Source: Grimontia celer (GTDB lineage Bacteria; Pseudomonadota; Gammaproteobacteria; Enterobacterales; Vibrionaceae). From it: a stretch of 64,000 nucleotides of DNA. The notes under the pieces were generated by a model, which worked only from the letters and a program-made list of their open reading frames with translations, made no database searches and was not told the origin of the DNA. Location: positions 1,426,001 through 1,490,000 of the forward strand of contig NZ_FIZX01000001.1 in assembly GCF_900055185.1 (NCBI RefSeq), given 5' to 3'. The position numbers and the translations under genes were made by a program. Of the stretch, positions 17,358-26,809 are shown piece after piece (position 1 is the first letter of the stretch; each line of letters starts with the position of its first letter).

Positions 17358-17828
17358 CTACGGGCGCTTACCCAGTTTTACCGTGCCATTCTGTTCGAAC
17401 ATTGCCACTTCTTTGCGTTTGCGGCCTATCAGCAGTGGCTTGTCATCATAGAACAAGAAGTTTTTCCAATACTTCTTGAACATTCCCCAGCGGGTTTCCA
17501 CGATATTGCTTTTGTCATAACAGAAGTACACTACTGCGTTATCTTCCCATGGGAAATACGCCAATACGTCTTCTGGCAAATCGCCTTCTTCTTCCCAAGG
17601 GTGCTGCCAGTCTGACTCCTGCTCCCACACATCACGCATGATCGCCCAGTCACCTTTACCAAAGTGATCCGGCGTTGGACTTTGCTGGCTAATAAAATCG
17701 CGCCATAGCTGACCACCGCGATCTTCTGTCATCGGTTTGATATGCTCGCGGTCTTCTTCGGCAACAGGCATAGACTGGTGTGTGAAAATCCACTTACGTT
17801 TGTATTCTTCAAAGGGAATGTAATTCAT
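17358..17828 (-). CDS. DUF2947-family protein
   Basis: A 156-residue cytoplasmic protein rich in Trp, Tyr and acidic residues, starting MNYIPFEEYKRKWIFTHQSM. I recognise it as the DUF2947 family found mainly in Vibrionales and Alteromonadales; its function is unknown. Conserved-looking blocks are YFCYDKSNIVETRW and KNFLFYDDKPLLIGRRKE-like residues near the C-terminus. An in-frame ATG six codons earlier (17846) is possible; the chosen ATG is preceded by GAGAG. It lies 23 bases after torR on the same strand and may be co-transcribed with it. Confidence 0.7.
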   Translation of the reverse strand: MNYIPFEEYKRKWIFTHQSMPVAEEDREHIKPMTEDRGGQLWRDFISQQSPTPDHFGKGDWAIMRDVWEQESDWQHPWEEEGDLPEDVLAYFPWEDNAVVYFCYDKSNIVETRWGMFKKYWKNFLFYDDKPLLIGRKRKEVAMFEQNGTVKLGKRP

Positions 17829-17851
17829 AGTTCTCTCAGAATTCACGGGCG

Positions 17852-18565
17852 TTATCTCCCCGCGAACATGTAACCCTCGCCATGGACAGTAATGAACATT
17901 TGCGGTTTTTTTGGTTCAACTTCGATTTTGTTGCGTAAACGTCGAACTAATACATCAATGGTTCTGTCATTTGGCGCATCGACTCGATGGCTGATCAAAT
18001 TCAAGATTCGCTCCCGACTTAATACCCGGTTGCGATTCGCCGTAAACGCCACCAGCATCTCATATTCTGCTTTGGTGAGTTTCACTGCGTTGTCGCCTTT
18101 ACTCAGTGCGCGGCGCTCAATGTCGAATGTCCAGCCATTGAAGTTCACGATGTTATCACTTTCTTTTACTGAACTCTGCATATCAGGCTGAGTATTCGCT
18201 TTGGAAATACGCCAGAGCAAATTGCGCACTCGAACAAGAAGTTCACGTAATTCAAGCGGTTTGGTGCAGTAGTCATCTGCGCCCATCTCCAAGCCAACAA
18301 TACGGTCAATACTGTCAGTTCTCGCGGTGATGAGAATAATACCGACATCGGATTTGCTGCGCAGTTGGCGCGTCAGCATTAACCCATCCTCACCAGGCAG
18401 GTTGATATCAAGCAGCACCAAATCGATGGGCAGCTCATTCATAATCTGGTGCATTTCCTTGCCGTCAGCGGCCTGACTGACGTGATATCCCTGTTTTTCG
18501 AAGTACGCGCTCACCATGGTGCGAGTCACTGCTTCATCATCTACGACCAAGATGTGATGCGTCAC
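17852..18565 (-). CDS. torR: Response regulator TorR
   Basis: OmpR/PhoB-type response regulator (237 residues) that activates the TMAO reductase operon when phosphorylated by TorS. The receiver domain has the acidic pair D9/D10, phosphoacceptor D53 in LVLLDINLPGEDG, and K in CTKPLELREL; the last 95 residues are a winged helix ending VHGEGYMFAGR. The N-terminus from GTG 18565 (reads THHILVVDDEAVT) aligns with E. coli TorR and has AGGG upstream; a GTG at 18580 would add five residues. It diverges from torC across three Tor-box copies. Neither torS nor torT is next to it. Confidence 0.9.
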   Translation of the reverse strand: MTHHILVVDDEAVTRTMVSAYFEKQGYHVSQAADGKEMHQIMNELPIDLVLLDINLPGEDGLMLTRQLRSKSDVGIILITARTDSIDRIVGLEMGADDYCTKPLELRELLVRVRNLLWRISKANTQPDMQSSVKESDNIVNFNGWTFDIERRALSKGDNAVKLTKAEYEMLVAFTANRNRVLSRERILNLISHRVDAPNDRTIDVLVRRLRNKIEVEPKKPQMFITVHGEGYMFAGR

Positions 18566-18782
18566 ATTTACCCTGTTCACATATCGTCATGAGGAGGCGC
18601 ACTGTACCACCTAAATTGCTAACAAACTTGATTTATCTCATGGTTATTGCAATTTTTTGTGCGCCAAATCAACCATGTTTTTTAACAATCACAAGGGTGT
18701 TTTTGCGAGATAGGCGACAATTAAGTCATTTTTGGCACATTTAGAAGCACATAAAGCCCACATTTCACGTTAACAATCGATT

Positions 18783-18837
18783 CTGTTCATATCTGTTCAT
18801 ATTTACCGCCCACCTGTTCATTTACTAGATGAACCAT
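18783..18837 (+). promoter_or_regulatory. Tor boxes: TorR binding sites before torC
   Basis: Two perfect, adjacent copies of the decamer CTGTTCATAT lie at 18783-18792 and 18793-18802, a third near-copy CTGTTCATTT at 18814-18823, and an inverted partial copy (GATGAAC) at about 18828-18834. This is the known E. coli Tor-box sequence and layout. The boxes sit in the 414-base gap between torR and torC, about 155-200 bases before the torC start; the remainder of the gap is AT-rich without other features that I can name. Confidence 0.9.
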
Positions 18838-18979
18838 ATTCATATCCAATCGCTACTATGCCCACCTCGAAATAACGCATCAAAAACATGTAGCTATAGT
18901 GCGCTGGCTTGCTTCCAAACACGCTACCGGAATGGGCCCAAACACTAACTACAAAAACTTTATGGGTGTATCCACTTTT

Positions 18980-20143
18980 ATGAAAAAGCTATTGCAGAAG
19001 CTGAACAAACCAAGCGCGAAGTACTCCATCCTTGCGCTGGTTCTGATCGGTGCTGTCATCACGGTTGCCGGCGTGGTCGTGATGAACAAGTCTCTCGACT
19101 ACTTCTCTCAAACCGAGTTCTGTGTGTCGTGCCACACGATGCAGCAAAACTACGAGGAATATAAACAGTCGATTCACTACAGCAACGCAAAAGGCATCCG
19201 TGCTGAATGTGTAGACTGTCACCAGCCTAAAGATTTCGTAGGCAAAATCTGGCGCAAAATGGGCGCTTATAAAGACGTTTACCACCACTTCGTAACGGGC
19301 AAGATTGATACCCCAGAGAAGTTTGAGGAACACAGACTCGAACTCGCCCAGAAAGTCTGGGATCGCATGGCTGACGAGAACTACAAGACCTGTACAACCT
19401 GTCACTCATACGAAGCGATGGATCACGACAAGCAGTCTGTTCAGGCGATGAAAGAAATGATCCCTGCTGCGAAAGAAAATATGGCGTGTATCGAATGTCA
19501 CAAAGGTATTGCTCACGAACTGCCAAACATGGCGGGTGGCTTCCGTAAGACATTCGAAACCCTGACTGCTTCTGCAACCGCACCTGCTGGCGCGAAGAAA
19601 CTGTTCTCTATCGAAGAGAAGAGCCTGTTTGCTACCGCTGATGCAAACGGCAAGGTTGAAGGTCAGCTACTGCCAGCTTCTGAAGTAGAAGTGGTTGGCG
19701 AAGAAGGCGACATGCTGAAAGTGCGTGTTCAAGGTTGGATCGAAACCAACGGTAAAGGCCGCGTGATGACCGAGTACATGGGTAAGCGTGTATTCAAGGC
19801 GACCGTTCGTGGTGACGTGAAAGCGACTGAGACTGTGATTTCTGAAGAAGTGGATCCAGCAACCAACATCGCTTGGAAACAAGTGGCTGTGAATGCCTAC
19901 ATCACCAAAGATCACCTGGTTGAAAGCATTGACCCTATCTGGGACTACGCATCAGAAATGTACGCATCTTCTTGTAACTCTTGTCACGCAGCACCGGCAC
20001 CTGGCCACTTCACTGCAAACGGCTGGATTTCAAGCCTGAAAGCGATGAGTGCGTATTACCGCCTGAGCAAGACCGAAGAGCGCACCCTGCTGAAATATCT
20101 GCAGAACCACGGTAGCGATACCGGCGGTGCAGGCGCCCACTAA
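18980..20143 (+). CDS. torC: Pentahaem c-type cytochrome TorC
   Basis: Membrane-anchored quinol dehydrogenase of the NapC/NirT type that passes electrons from menaquinol to TorA. One transmembrane helix lies at about residues 16-36, then four CxxCH haem sites in the N-terminal part (CVSCH, CVDCH, CTTCH, CIECH) and a fifth (CNSCH) in the C-terminal domain that contacts TorA. Length from ATG 18980 is 387 residues, the normal TorC size. The frame extends upstream to GTG 18899, but those 27 residues would precede the anchor and have no ribosome binding site. It opens torCAD. Confidence 0.93.
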   Translation: MKKLLQKLNKPSAKYSILALVLIGAVITVAGVVVMNKSLDYFSQTEFCVSCHTMQQNYEEYKQSIHYSNAKGIRAECVDCHQPKDFVGKIWRKMGAYKDVYHHFVTGKIDTPEKFEEHRLELAQKVWDRMADENYKTCTTCHSYEAMDHDKQSVQAMKEMIPAAKENMACIECHKGIAHELPNMAGGFRKTFETLTASATAPAGAKKLFSIEEKSLFATADANGKVEGQLLPASEVEVVGEEGDMLKVRVQGWIETNGKGRVMTEYMGKRVFKATVRGDVKATETVISEEVDPATNIAWKQVAVNAYITKDHLVESIDPIWDYASEMYASSCNSCHAAPAPGHFTANGWISSLKAMSAYYRLSKTEERTLLKYLQNHGSDTGGAGAH

Positions 20144-20221
20144 TCGGCAAAAAGAATACTAAGCGGCAGATGCGCCCTCGTGCATCTGCCCTGATGAATT
20201 AAAAACTATAAGGACTTCTAC

Positions 20222-22750
20222 ATGGCGACTGAAAAACAACAAGGCATTTCCCGCCGTCGTTTTCTCTCTGGCATGTTAACCGCCAGTGCGGGTGTTGTGA
20301 TTGGTTCCAGCCTGCTGGCACCACGCAAAGCAATGGCCGCGACTGAAGCGAAAAACACCTTCTCTGGTGAAGTTATCCACGGTTCACACTGGGGTGCATT
20401 CCGCGCGAAAGTTGAAAACGGTATCTGGGTTGACACAGTAGCGTTTGAAAACGACCCACACCCAACTTCAATGCTAAACGGTGTGCGTGAAGTGGTGTAC
20501 AACCCATCTCGCGTTAAGTACCCAATGGTACGTATCGACTGGCTGAAACACGGCTGGAAATCAGACACTTCACAACGTGGTGACAACCGCTTTGTGCGTG
20601 TGCCATGGTCACAAGCGCTGGACTTCTTCCACCACGAGCTGGAGCGTGTTCAAAACGCCTATGGCCCAAGTGCGCTGTACGCAGGTCACTCTGGCTGGCA
20701 GTCATGCGGTAAGTTCAACACCGCAGGTACTATGATGCAGCGCGCTATCAGCCTGCACGGTACTTACCTGGCAAAAGTGGGCGACTACTCGACCGGTTCT
20801 GCGCAGGTTGTTCTGCCTTACGTTGCAGGCGCAATGGAAGTTTACGAGCAACAAACTTCTTGGCCTCTGGTTCTGGAAAACGCGAAAAACATCGCGATCT
20901 GGGGCTCTGACCCAATCAAGAACCTGCAAGTAGGCTGGTTGGTTCCAGACCACAGCGTTTACGGTTACTACCAGCAACTGGCTGAGAAAGTAAAAGCAGG
21001 CGAAATCAACGTCATTCATGTTGACCCGGTTAAGAACGAATCATACAAGTTCTTCGGCGGTTCTCAGGTTGCGGTTAACCCACAAACTGATGTACCTCTG
21101 ATGCTGGCAATCGCGCACACGCTTTACACTGAGAAGCTGTACGACGAGCAGTTCCTTGCTGACTACACCACAGGTTTCGACAAGTTCGTTCCTTACCTGA
21201 TCGGTGAAAAAGACGGCGTAGCGAAAACGCCTGAATGGGCAGCAGAAATCTGTGGCATCCCTGCTGATCAAATCCGCGAACTGGCGCGCACCATGGCAAA
21301 TGGCCGCACCCAGATCATCGCTGGTTGGTGTCTGCAGCGTATGCAGCACGGCGAACAATACGCGTGGATGATCGTTGTACTAGCTGCCATGCTGGGTCAA
21401 ATCGGTCTGCCAGGTGGTGGTTTCGGCTTCGGTTGGCACTACAACGACGCAGGTACTATTACTTCTGCGGGCCCACTGATGTCTGGTTTCAGCTCAGTGA
21501 CTGGCGTTGATCCAATCCACAGCGGCAGCTACAACGGCTACTCAAGCTACATCCCTGTTGCACGTTTCGTTGATTGTATCGAGAACCCGGGTACGACTAT
21601 CCAGTTCAACGGCCACAGCGTGAAATTCCCGCACATGAAGATGGCTATCTTCTGTGGTAACAACCCATTCCACCACCACCAGGATCGTAACCGCATGATC
21701 AAAGCGTGGCGTAACCTGGAAACGGTTGTCAGCGTTGAGCATCAGTGGACAGCGACTTGCCGCTTTGCAGACATCGTTCTGCCAGCGACCACCACTTACG
21801 AGCGTAACGACATCGAGCAGTTCGGTAACCACTCGAACAAGGGCATCATCGCGATGAAACAAATCGTCGAGCCAATGTTCGAGGCGAAAGACGATTTCGA
21901 TATCTTCCGTGAGCTGTGTACCCGTTACGGTCGTGAAGAAGCCTTCACCGGCGGCAAGACCAAGATGGAGTGGATTGAAGAGATCTACAACGGTGCGCGT
22001 CTGCAAGGTCGTGGTATCGGCGTTCGCATGCCTAACTTCGTTAAATTCTGGGAAGAAGAGCAATTCATCGCATTCCCAGAAGGTTCAGAGTGGGTTCGTC
22101 ACGCAGCGTTCCGTAAAGAACCGGATCTGGAGCCACTAGGCACCGCGTCTGGTCTGATCGAGATCTACTGTAAGACTATCGCTGACATGGGTTACGACGA
22201 CTGTCAGGGTCACCCAATGTGGTTCGAAAAAGTAGAACGTAGCCACGGTGGTCCTAAGTCCAAGCAGTACCCTATCCACCTGCAAAGCTGTCACCCGAAC
22301 CACCGTCTGCACTCGCAGCTGTGTTCGTCTGACGACCACCGCGGCACTTACGCGGTAGCAGGTCGCGAGCCTTGCTACATTAGCACTGCTGACGCGAAGG
22401 CACGTGGTATTAAGTCTGGCGACATCGTGCGCGTGTTCAACGACCGTGGTCAGGTACTGGCTGGTGCAGTGGTAACTGACGATTACATGTCTGGCGTATG
22501 TCGTATCCATGAAGGTGCATGGTATGCGCCGCTGGAAGGTGGCAAACCAGGTACTTTGTGTACTTACGGCGATCCAAACGTGCTGACCGTTGATATCGGC
22601 ACCTCTAAGCTGGCTCAGGCAACCTCAGCGCACACCGCACTGGTTGAAATTGAGAAATATACTGGCAAAGTACCAGCAGTGACTGGCTTCAGCGGCCCTA
22701 TCGCCGTTGACGACGTTAACCCACTGTTCCCAGCGATGGATATCGCATAA
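20222..22750 (+). CDS. torA: Trimethylamine-N-oxide reductase TorA
   Basis: Periplasmic molybdopterin enzyme of the DMSO-reductase family that reduces TMAO to trimethylamine as a respiratory electron acceptor. Residues 1-40 hold a twin-arginine signal (ISRRRFLSGM) ending KAMAA. The likely molybdenum ligand is S190 in VGDYSTGSAQ. At 842 residues it matches TorA (about 830-850). It lies 78 bases after torC; a strong hairpin follows, and the chaperone torD comes next. Confidence 0.94.
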   Translation: MATEKQQGISRRRFLSGMLTASAGVVIGSSLLAPRKAMAATEAKNTFSGEVIHGSHWGAFRAKVENGIWVDTVAFENDPHPTSMLNGVREVVYNPSRVKYPMVRIDWLKHGWKSDTSQRGDNRFVRVPWSQALDFFHHELERVQNAYGPSALYAGHSGWQSCGKFNTAGTMMQRAISLHGTYLAKVGDYSTGSAQVVLPYVAGAMEVYEQQTSWPLVLENAKNIAIWGSDPIKNLQVGWLVPDHSVYGYYQQLAEKVKAGEINVIHVDPVKNESYKFFGGSQVAVNPQTDVPLMLAIAHTLYTEKLYDEQFLADYTTGFDKFVPYLIGEKDGVAKTPEWAAEICGIPADQIRELARTMANGRTQIIAGWCLQRMQHGEQYAWMIVVLAAMLGQIGLPGGGFGFGWHYNDAGTITSAGPLMSGFSSVTGVDPIHSGSYNGYSSYIPVARFVDCIENPGTTIQFNGHSVKFPHMKMAIFCGNNPFHHHQDRNRMIKAWRNLETVVSVEHQWTATCRFADIVLPATTTYERNDIEQFGNHSNKGIIAMKQIVEPMFEAKDDFDIFRELCTRYGREEAFTGGKTKMEWIEEIYNGARLQGRGIGVRMPNFVKFWEEEQFIAFPEGSEWVRHAAFRKEPDLEPLGTASGLIEIYCKTIADMGYDDCQGHPMWFEKVERSHGGPKSKQYPIHLQSCHPNHRLHSQLCSSDDHRGTYAVAGREPCYISTADAKARGIKSGDIVRVFNDRGQVLAGAVVTDDYMSGVCRIHEGAWYAPLEGGKPGTLCTYGDPNVLTVDIGTSKLAQATSAHTALVEIEKYTGKVPAVTGFSGPIAVDDVNPLFPAMDIA

Positions 22751-22764
22751 GAGACAGTGTGAAG

Positions 22765-22793
22765 AAAAAGGGCAGCTTGGCTGCCCTTTTTTA
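22765..22793 (+). terminator. Hairpin between torA and torD
   Basis: Twelve-bp perfect stem (AAAAAGGGCAGC / GCTGCCCTTTTT) with a 3-base loop and a T-run, 14 bases after torA. It should stop much of the transcript, limiting torD relative to torA, or protect the torCA mRNA 3' end. Confidence 0.85.
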
Positions 22794-22844
22794 CTCTAAG
22801 CTGGTTAGAATTAACGAAAAACATCCCTCACTTACGGAATGACA

Positions 22845-23492
22845 ATGCAAGAATTTATCGCCATCAACGAGCAACGCGCTGAATTTTACTGGTGGATGTC
22901 TTCACTCTTCGCGACGGAGTTGACCCAGCAAGATCTGGACAACTATCACGGCGGCGACATGGATAACTATTACTCCGTGTTGGCGATGACTGACGAATTG
23001 AAAACCCCGATTGCCGAACTACGTGACGCTTTGGCGAAACTGAAAGTCAGAGAAGATGCGCAGCTTGAATTGGCGGCAGATTTCTGTGGCTTGTTCCTTA
23101 GCACACCTAAGTCAGGCGCCCTGCCTTATGCCTCCATGTACATTGGCGAAACCGGTTTATTGAACGACAAGCCTGCGGTTGAAATGGGCCAGTGGATGGA
23201 TAAATACGGCATTGCACAGCGCAAAGATTTCAATGAACCGTTCGACCACTTGGCGGTAGAGCTCGACTTTATGGGCAATCTGGTGATCCTCGCGAACAAA
23301 GAAACTGACGAGGAAAAGCAGGAAGCGATGATGCAAGAGCAGCAACGTTTTCTGGAAACCATGATGCTGCCTTGGATTGAGCAGTTCCAGCAAACCGTGT
23401 ATCAGTTCGACAAGTTCGGTTTCTATAAAGCGGCAGCAAATCTGCTGGTGTCCTTTATCAAACTGGATAGAGCCTTCCTGAAAGGCGAATAG
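22845..23492 (+). CDS. torD: TorA-specific chaperone TorD
   Basis: Cytoplasmic all-helical chaperone (215 residues) of the TorD/DmsD family that binds the TorA signal peptide and apo-enzyme before cofactor insertion and Tat export. The start at ATG 22845 (MQEFIAINEQRAEFYWWMSSLF) was preferred over ATG 22839 because the GGA box is too close to the latter. The central D-x-x-GLFL area and EPFDHLAVELDFMGNLV block are typical. It is the third gene of torCAD, separated from torA by 94 bases and a hairpin. Confidence 0.9.
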   Translation: MQEFIAINEQRAEFYWWMSSLFATELTQQDLDNYHGGDMDNYYSVLAMTDELKTPIAELRDALAKLKVREDAQLELAADFCGLFLSTPKSGALPYASMYIGETGLLNDKPAVEMGQWMDKYGIAQRKDFNEPFDHLAVELDFMGNLVILANKETDEEKQEAMMQEQQRFLETMMLPWIEQFQQTVYQFDKFGFYKAAANLLVSFIKLDRAFLKGE

Positions 23493-23510
23493 TCGCAAGC
23501 ACACTGTTAT

Positions 23511-23540
23511 AAAGCCGGGCTTGTTCCCGGCTTTTTTGTT
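23511..23540 (+). terminator. Rho-independent terminator after torD
   Basis: Stem AAAGCCGGG (23511-23519) and CCCGGCTTT (23526-23534), 6-base loop, six-T run; closes the tor operon. The following 400 bases before purR hold only the weak operator candidate listed next and an unconvincing minus-strand frame. Confidence 0.85.
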
Positions 23541-23685
23541 TCTAGCCGTTCAAAATTACCAAGCTGGCGCTCAGTTAGCTGAAACTGAAAGTACGCACTA
23601 TGTGGTTAGCATGATGCGCATCAACCTTATGCACGTCTCTAAGACACAATAATTGCGGCGTAGGACCATTGACATTAAACTGTGA

Positions 23686-23701
23686 ACGCAAGCGATTGGC
23701 A
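23686..23701. promoter_or_regulatory. Possible PUR box upstream of purR
   Basis: The 16 bases at this position agree with the E. coli PurR operator ACGCAAACGTTTGCGT at about 11 positions, including the core GCAA-CG-TTG. PurR represses its own gene in enterics. The site is 267 bases before the start codon and one-sided, so support is weak. Confidence 0.25.
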
Positions 23702-23967
23702 TTGAGAATTTTCTGAAATCTTGCAACAAACTCATGTAAGTGCCTCGCGCGTTTCTTCTCCTCTGCGTCAATAACGCTCAGACTATTTGGGCATTGCGTC
23801 TGATTACGCGTCAGTAAGAGAAAGAAAGCACACATAATTTGAACGAACCTGATACGCCGCTTATACCGTCGGATTGAATCGAAAACATTCAGTTCGGTTA
23901 AGCGGCGTAAACTTGTGCAGTCCGATATGACAGAGGCTGCCAATGAAAACGATAAGAAGATTACCGA

Positions 23968-24975
23968 ATGGCAACAATTAAAGACGTCGCTCGACTCGCG
24001 GGTGTCTCTACAACAACAGTTTCGCACGTGATCAACAAGACACGTTTTGTTGCAGAGAACACGACAAAGAAAGTATGGGCAGCAGTCGATGAACTGAATT
24101 ACGCACCAAGCGCAGTGGCTAGAAGCTTGAAGTGCAACTCCACCCGCACCATTGGCATGCTTGTCACCAAATCAACCAACCCTTTCTTCGCGGAAGTGGT
24201 GCATGGTGTAGAAGAGTACTGCTACAAAGAAGGCTACACACTTATCCTGTGCAATACCGAAGGTAATCTCTCCAAGCAGCGCGATTATCTGCGCATGCTG
24301 GCGGAAAAGCGCGTGGATGGCCTGCTTGTCATGTGTTCTGATCTGAACGAAGAACTGCTTTCTCTGCTTGAGAAGAAGCAGGATCTGCCAATGGTAGTCA
24401 TGGACTGGGGTACGCAGCACATTAACACTGACTGCATTCAGGACAACGCCGAGCTTGGCGGCTACATTGCCACTAAACACTTTATTGAAAACGGTCACAC
24501 CAAAATCGGTTGTATCTCAGGTCAAATGGACAAGCTTACCTGTAGAGAGCGTTTGGACGGTTTCCGCAAAGCGTTGGAAGAAGCAGGATTAACTTACAAC
24601 CCTGATTGGATTGTAGAAGCAGATTTCGAATGTGACTCTGCTGTAGAAGCCGCTAACAAACTCGTTGCGCTTGAAGACCGCCCGACTGCTGTTTTCTGCT
24701 TTAACGACATTATGGCGCTGGCTGCGATCAGCACCTTCCGTCAGGCTGGTTTGGATGTGCCGAATGACATTTCAATCATCGGTTATGACAACATCGATTT
24801 GGCAGGCTTTTTCTCGCCGCCGTTAACCACAATTCACCAGCCTAAGAACCGTTTGGGTAAAACGGCCATTAAGCTCTTGATGGAGCGTCTGGCGAACAAA
24901 GAAAATCAACAACAGATTTTTGAAATGCAACCTGAGTTGATCGTGCGACGCTCTGTAAAGAAACTTAACAGTTAA
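23968..24975 (+). CDS. purR: Purine repressor PurR (LacI family)
   Basis: LacI-family repressor of 335 residues that, with hypoxanthine or guanine as corepressor, shuts off purine synthesis genes. The DNA-binding headpiece [20 protein letters not shown] and the hinge [16 protein letters not shown] are nearly the E. coli PurR sequence, and the core has [11 protein letters not shown] and PMVVMDWG blocks. It is closer to PurR than to the related RbsR, whose recognition helix differs. It is monocistronic: torD terminator upstream and its own terminator at 25004-25032. Confidence 0.9.
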   Translation: MATIKDVARLAGVSTTTVSHVINKTRFVAENTTKKVWAAVDELNYAPSAVARSLKCNSTRTIGMLVTKSTNPFFAEVVHGVEEYCYKEGYTLILCNTEGNLSKQRDYLRMLAEKRVDGLLVMCSDLNEELLSLLEKKQDLPMVVMDWGTQHINTDCIQDNAELGGYIATKHFIENGHTKIGCISGQMDKLTCRERLDGFRKALEEAGLTYNPDWIVEADFECDSAVEAANKLVALEDRPTAVFCFNDIMALAAISTFRQAGLDVPNDISIIGYDNIDLAGFFSPPLTTIHQPKNRLGKTAIKLLMERLANKENQQQIFEMQPELIVRRSVKKLNS

Positions 24976-25003
24976 CACCTCAAAACTGCCGCTATTTACA
25001 CCA

Positions 25004-25032
25004 AAAAGCCTGAGCGTCGCGCTCAGGCTTTT
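25004..25032 (+). terminator. Rho-independent terminator after purR
   Basis: Twelve-bp stem AAAAGCCTGAGC / GCTCAGGCTTTT with a 5-base loop, 28 bases after the stop. Confidence 0.85.
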
Positions 25033-25283
25033 CTATTACTGACAAGTTTAATAGATAAATTGATCTTATTGTTGCGACGAACCTCAAAATCAATAAAATG
25101 CCCAGATTTCTAGTGCTACCCTTATTTCATATTGTAAAAGGGGTGCGATGGTCGAAATTTCTTCAATAACAAAGGGAACGGAATAATTACAAAGGCATCA
25201 ATAGAGCTCGTTCTGAACTAAGATCACACTTTGTTAGACTAGCAATAACGACAAAATGACGCGATTCGGTTAAGCTAAATCTC

Positions 25284-25387
25284 GTCAAGAAAAAGGCAAA
25301 CCACGGCGAAAGCCTGGGACGCAAAGCTTCCGGCCTCACACCACCGAGAATTTCTCTGGTGTTGGTAGCGGAGCTACCGATGACGTT
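25284..25387 (+). ncRNA. Cyclic-di-GMP-I riboswitch (GEMM-I, Vc2-like)
   Basis: The leader carries the class I c-di-GMP aptamer core: GGCAAACCA, then the P1b tetraloop arm CGGCGAAAGCC, the invariant GGGACGCAAAGC, CCGGCCT, and the tetraloop-receptor helix GGTAGCGGAGCTACCG. The layout matches the Vibrio cholerae Vc2 aptamer upstream of tfoY. It lies about 110 bases before the tfoY start, so c-di-GMP binding can affect expression in cis. The intermediate hairpin ACACCA...TGGTGT (25338-25361) forms the second stem. Confidence 0.93.
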
Positions 25388-25496
25388 AGCATTTCACAAT
25401 CCGGTTCTCCCGGTACGTTGACAATTCTCTGAATTAGCTTTGCTACGTTACTCCTTGACCATTCATCCAGGAACGTATTGATTGAGAATAAGTCAC

Positions 25497-26090
25497 ATGG
25501 ATAAACCTACTCTAAAAAACACACTGAAGTTCTTCGAATGTCTGGGCAAAATGAAATCCCGCTCAATGTTTGGCGGTTTCGGTGTATTTTGCGATGAGAC
25601 GATGTTTGCGCTCGTCGTCAATGACCAGCTTCATCTTCGCGCTGGCACAGCCAATGAAACTGAATTCAAAGCGCTTAGCATGGAACCTTACGTCTACAAA
25701 AAGCGTGGATTCCCTGTTGTCACTAAATATTATGCAGTACCGCAAGAATGGTGGGACCAATCAGATCTTCTGATGGACCATGCGGTTAAGGCATTGGCCA
25801 TTGCAAGGGAAGACCAGCAAGAAAAGAAGACTGCTGCGCCTTCACGTATCAAAGATCTTCCAAACCTTCGCCTTGCGACGGAACGTATGCTGAAAAAAGC
25901 TGGCATCGAATCCGTCGAGGAGTTGCAGCGTGCAGGCGCGGTCGGTGCTTACCAAGCATTGCAAAAATCACACAATGATACCCTTAGCCTAGAGCTGCTC
26001 TGGGCACTTGAAGGAGCCATTGAAGGAAAGCACTGGTCGGTGATTACGCCGCAGCGAAGAAACGAGCTACTCGAAACTCTTCGCCAATAA
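25497..26090 (+). CDS. tfoY: TfoX-family regulator TfoY
   Basis: A 197-residue protein with an N-terminal TfoX domain (residues 1-95; [27 protein letters not shown]) and a C-terminal helix-hairpin-like domain ([23 protein letters not shown]). In Vibrio cholerae TfoY drives motility and type VI secretion at low c-di-GMP. The start at ATG 25497 gives MDKPTLKN, as in V. cholerae TfoY; a TTG at 25482 would add five residues. The riboswitch just upstream separates it from the competence regulator TfoX, which lacks one. Confidence 0.92.
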   Translation: MDKPTLKNTLKFFECLGKMKSRSMFGGFGVFCDETMFALVVNDQLHLRAGTANETEFKALSMEPYVYKKRGFPVVTKYYAVPQEWWDQSDLLMDHAVKALAIAREDQQEKKTAAPSRIKDLPNLRLATERMLKKAGIESVEELQRAGAVGAYQALQKSHNDTLSLELLWALEGAIEGKHWSVITPQRRNELLETLRQ

Positions 26091-26108
26091 TCGCCAAATT
26101 GACGCCTC

Positions 26109-26149
26109 AAACAGCCAATGTGCCCTTCACCGCCATTGGCTGTTTTGTT
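26109..26149 (+). terminator. Rho-independent terminator after tfoY
   Basis: Stem AAACAGCCAATG (26109-26120) and CATTGGCTGTTT (26134-26145) with a 13-base loop and a short T-run. Nothing supportable is seen between here and 26467. Confidence 0.75.
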
Positions 26150-26467
26150 ATCTAGCAATGTCTTGAAGATACTCCGTACCGTATAAAGCCACGAAAAAGC
26201 AATTAACTCTCTCTTTGACACGCTTTCTTGACCGAAATAATGGAAAGTAACATCATGAACCATTGCTTACGGCAGAAGGGGTTGTCGCAGAAAAGTCGTA
26301 AAAAAGTCGAGATTTTGTCTTTGAGGCTATCAACCTATTCAAAGGCACTACAAAACAATATTTGTGACACATATCACACATATGAGACATATCAGCGCCT
26401 GTCGGTTATCAGTGCATCCAAATCTGAACTATGCCAAAAGAGAAGATAGACAAATGGCAATAGAGAA

Positions 26468-26809
26468 ATGCACTACACAAAGCCGTTTCCTGATCAGATT
26501 GATAGAATTTTCCGCGACCATTTCAGAAAGTGGCCGCGCAGATTCAAGTGGACGGTTTTTTTCTGTTTCTTCTTCCCTGCTGTTTCATACGCAGCCAACA
26601 CACATGGCACCGTCGACCCTTCGTTTCTTACTATCATTGTTATCCTTTTCTGCGGCATCAATGCACTGGTAGTGATTTGGGGACTGAAGCTAAACAGCTT
26701 CGCGCAGCGTTGCTACTGGCACCGTAACTACCACATTGGTGGCGCAACAACGCTGGCACTCATCCCTCTTGGCATTTTGGTACTTCAATACACCAAATAC
26801 TGTCTATGA
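26468..26809 (+). CDS. Small hypothetical membrane protein
   Basis: A 113-residue frame with a charged, Arg-rich N-terminus (about residues 1-27), a first hydrophobic segment ending VSYAAN that could be a signal or anchor (28-44), and two further membrane segments at about 53-72 and 91-107. Composition and hydropathy look protein-like, and GAGAA lies before the ATG. I do not recognise a family, there is no conserved neighbour, and the gene could be a chance frame. Confidence 0.45.
   Translation: MHYTKPFPDQIDRIFRDHFRKWPRRFKWTVFFCFFFPAVSYAANTHGTVDPSFLTIIVILFCGINALVVIWGLKLNSFAQRCYWHRNYHIGGATTLALIPLGILVLQYTKYCL

Noticed and set aside
18899-18979. Longer torC start at GTG 18899
   Set aside because: The added residues would precede the membrane anchor, and no ribosome binding site is seen; ATG 18980 gives the family N-terminus.
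23575-24027. Minus-strand frame of 150 codons before purR
   Set aside because: It overlaps the purR start by 60 bases, has a mixed composition without recognisable domains or ribosome binding site, and covers the likely purR control region.
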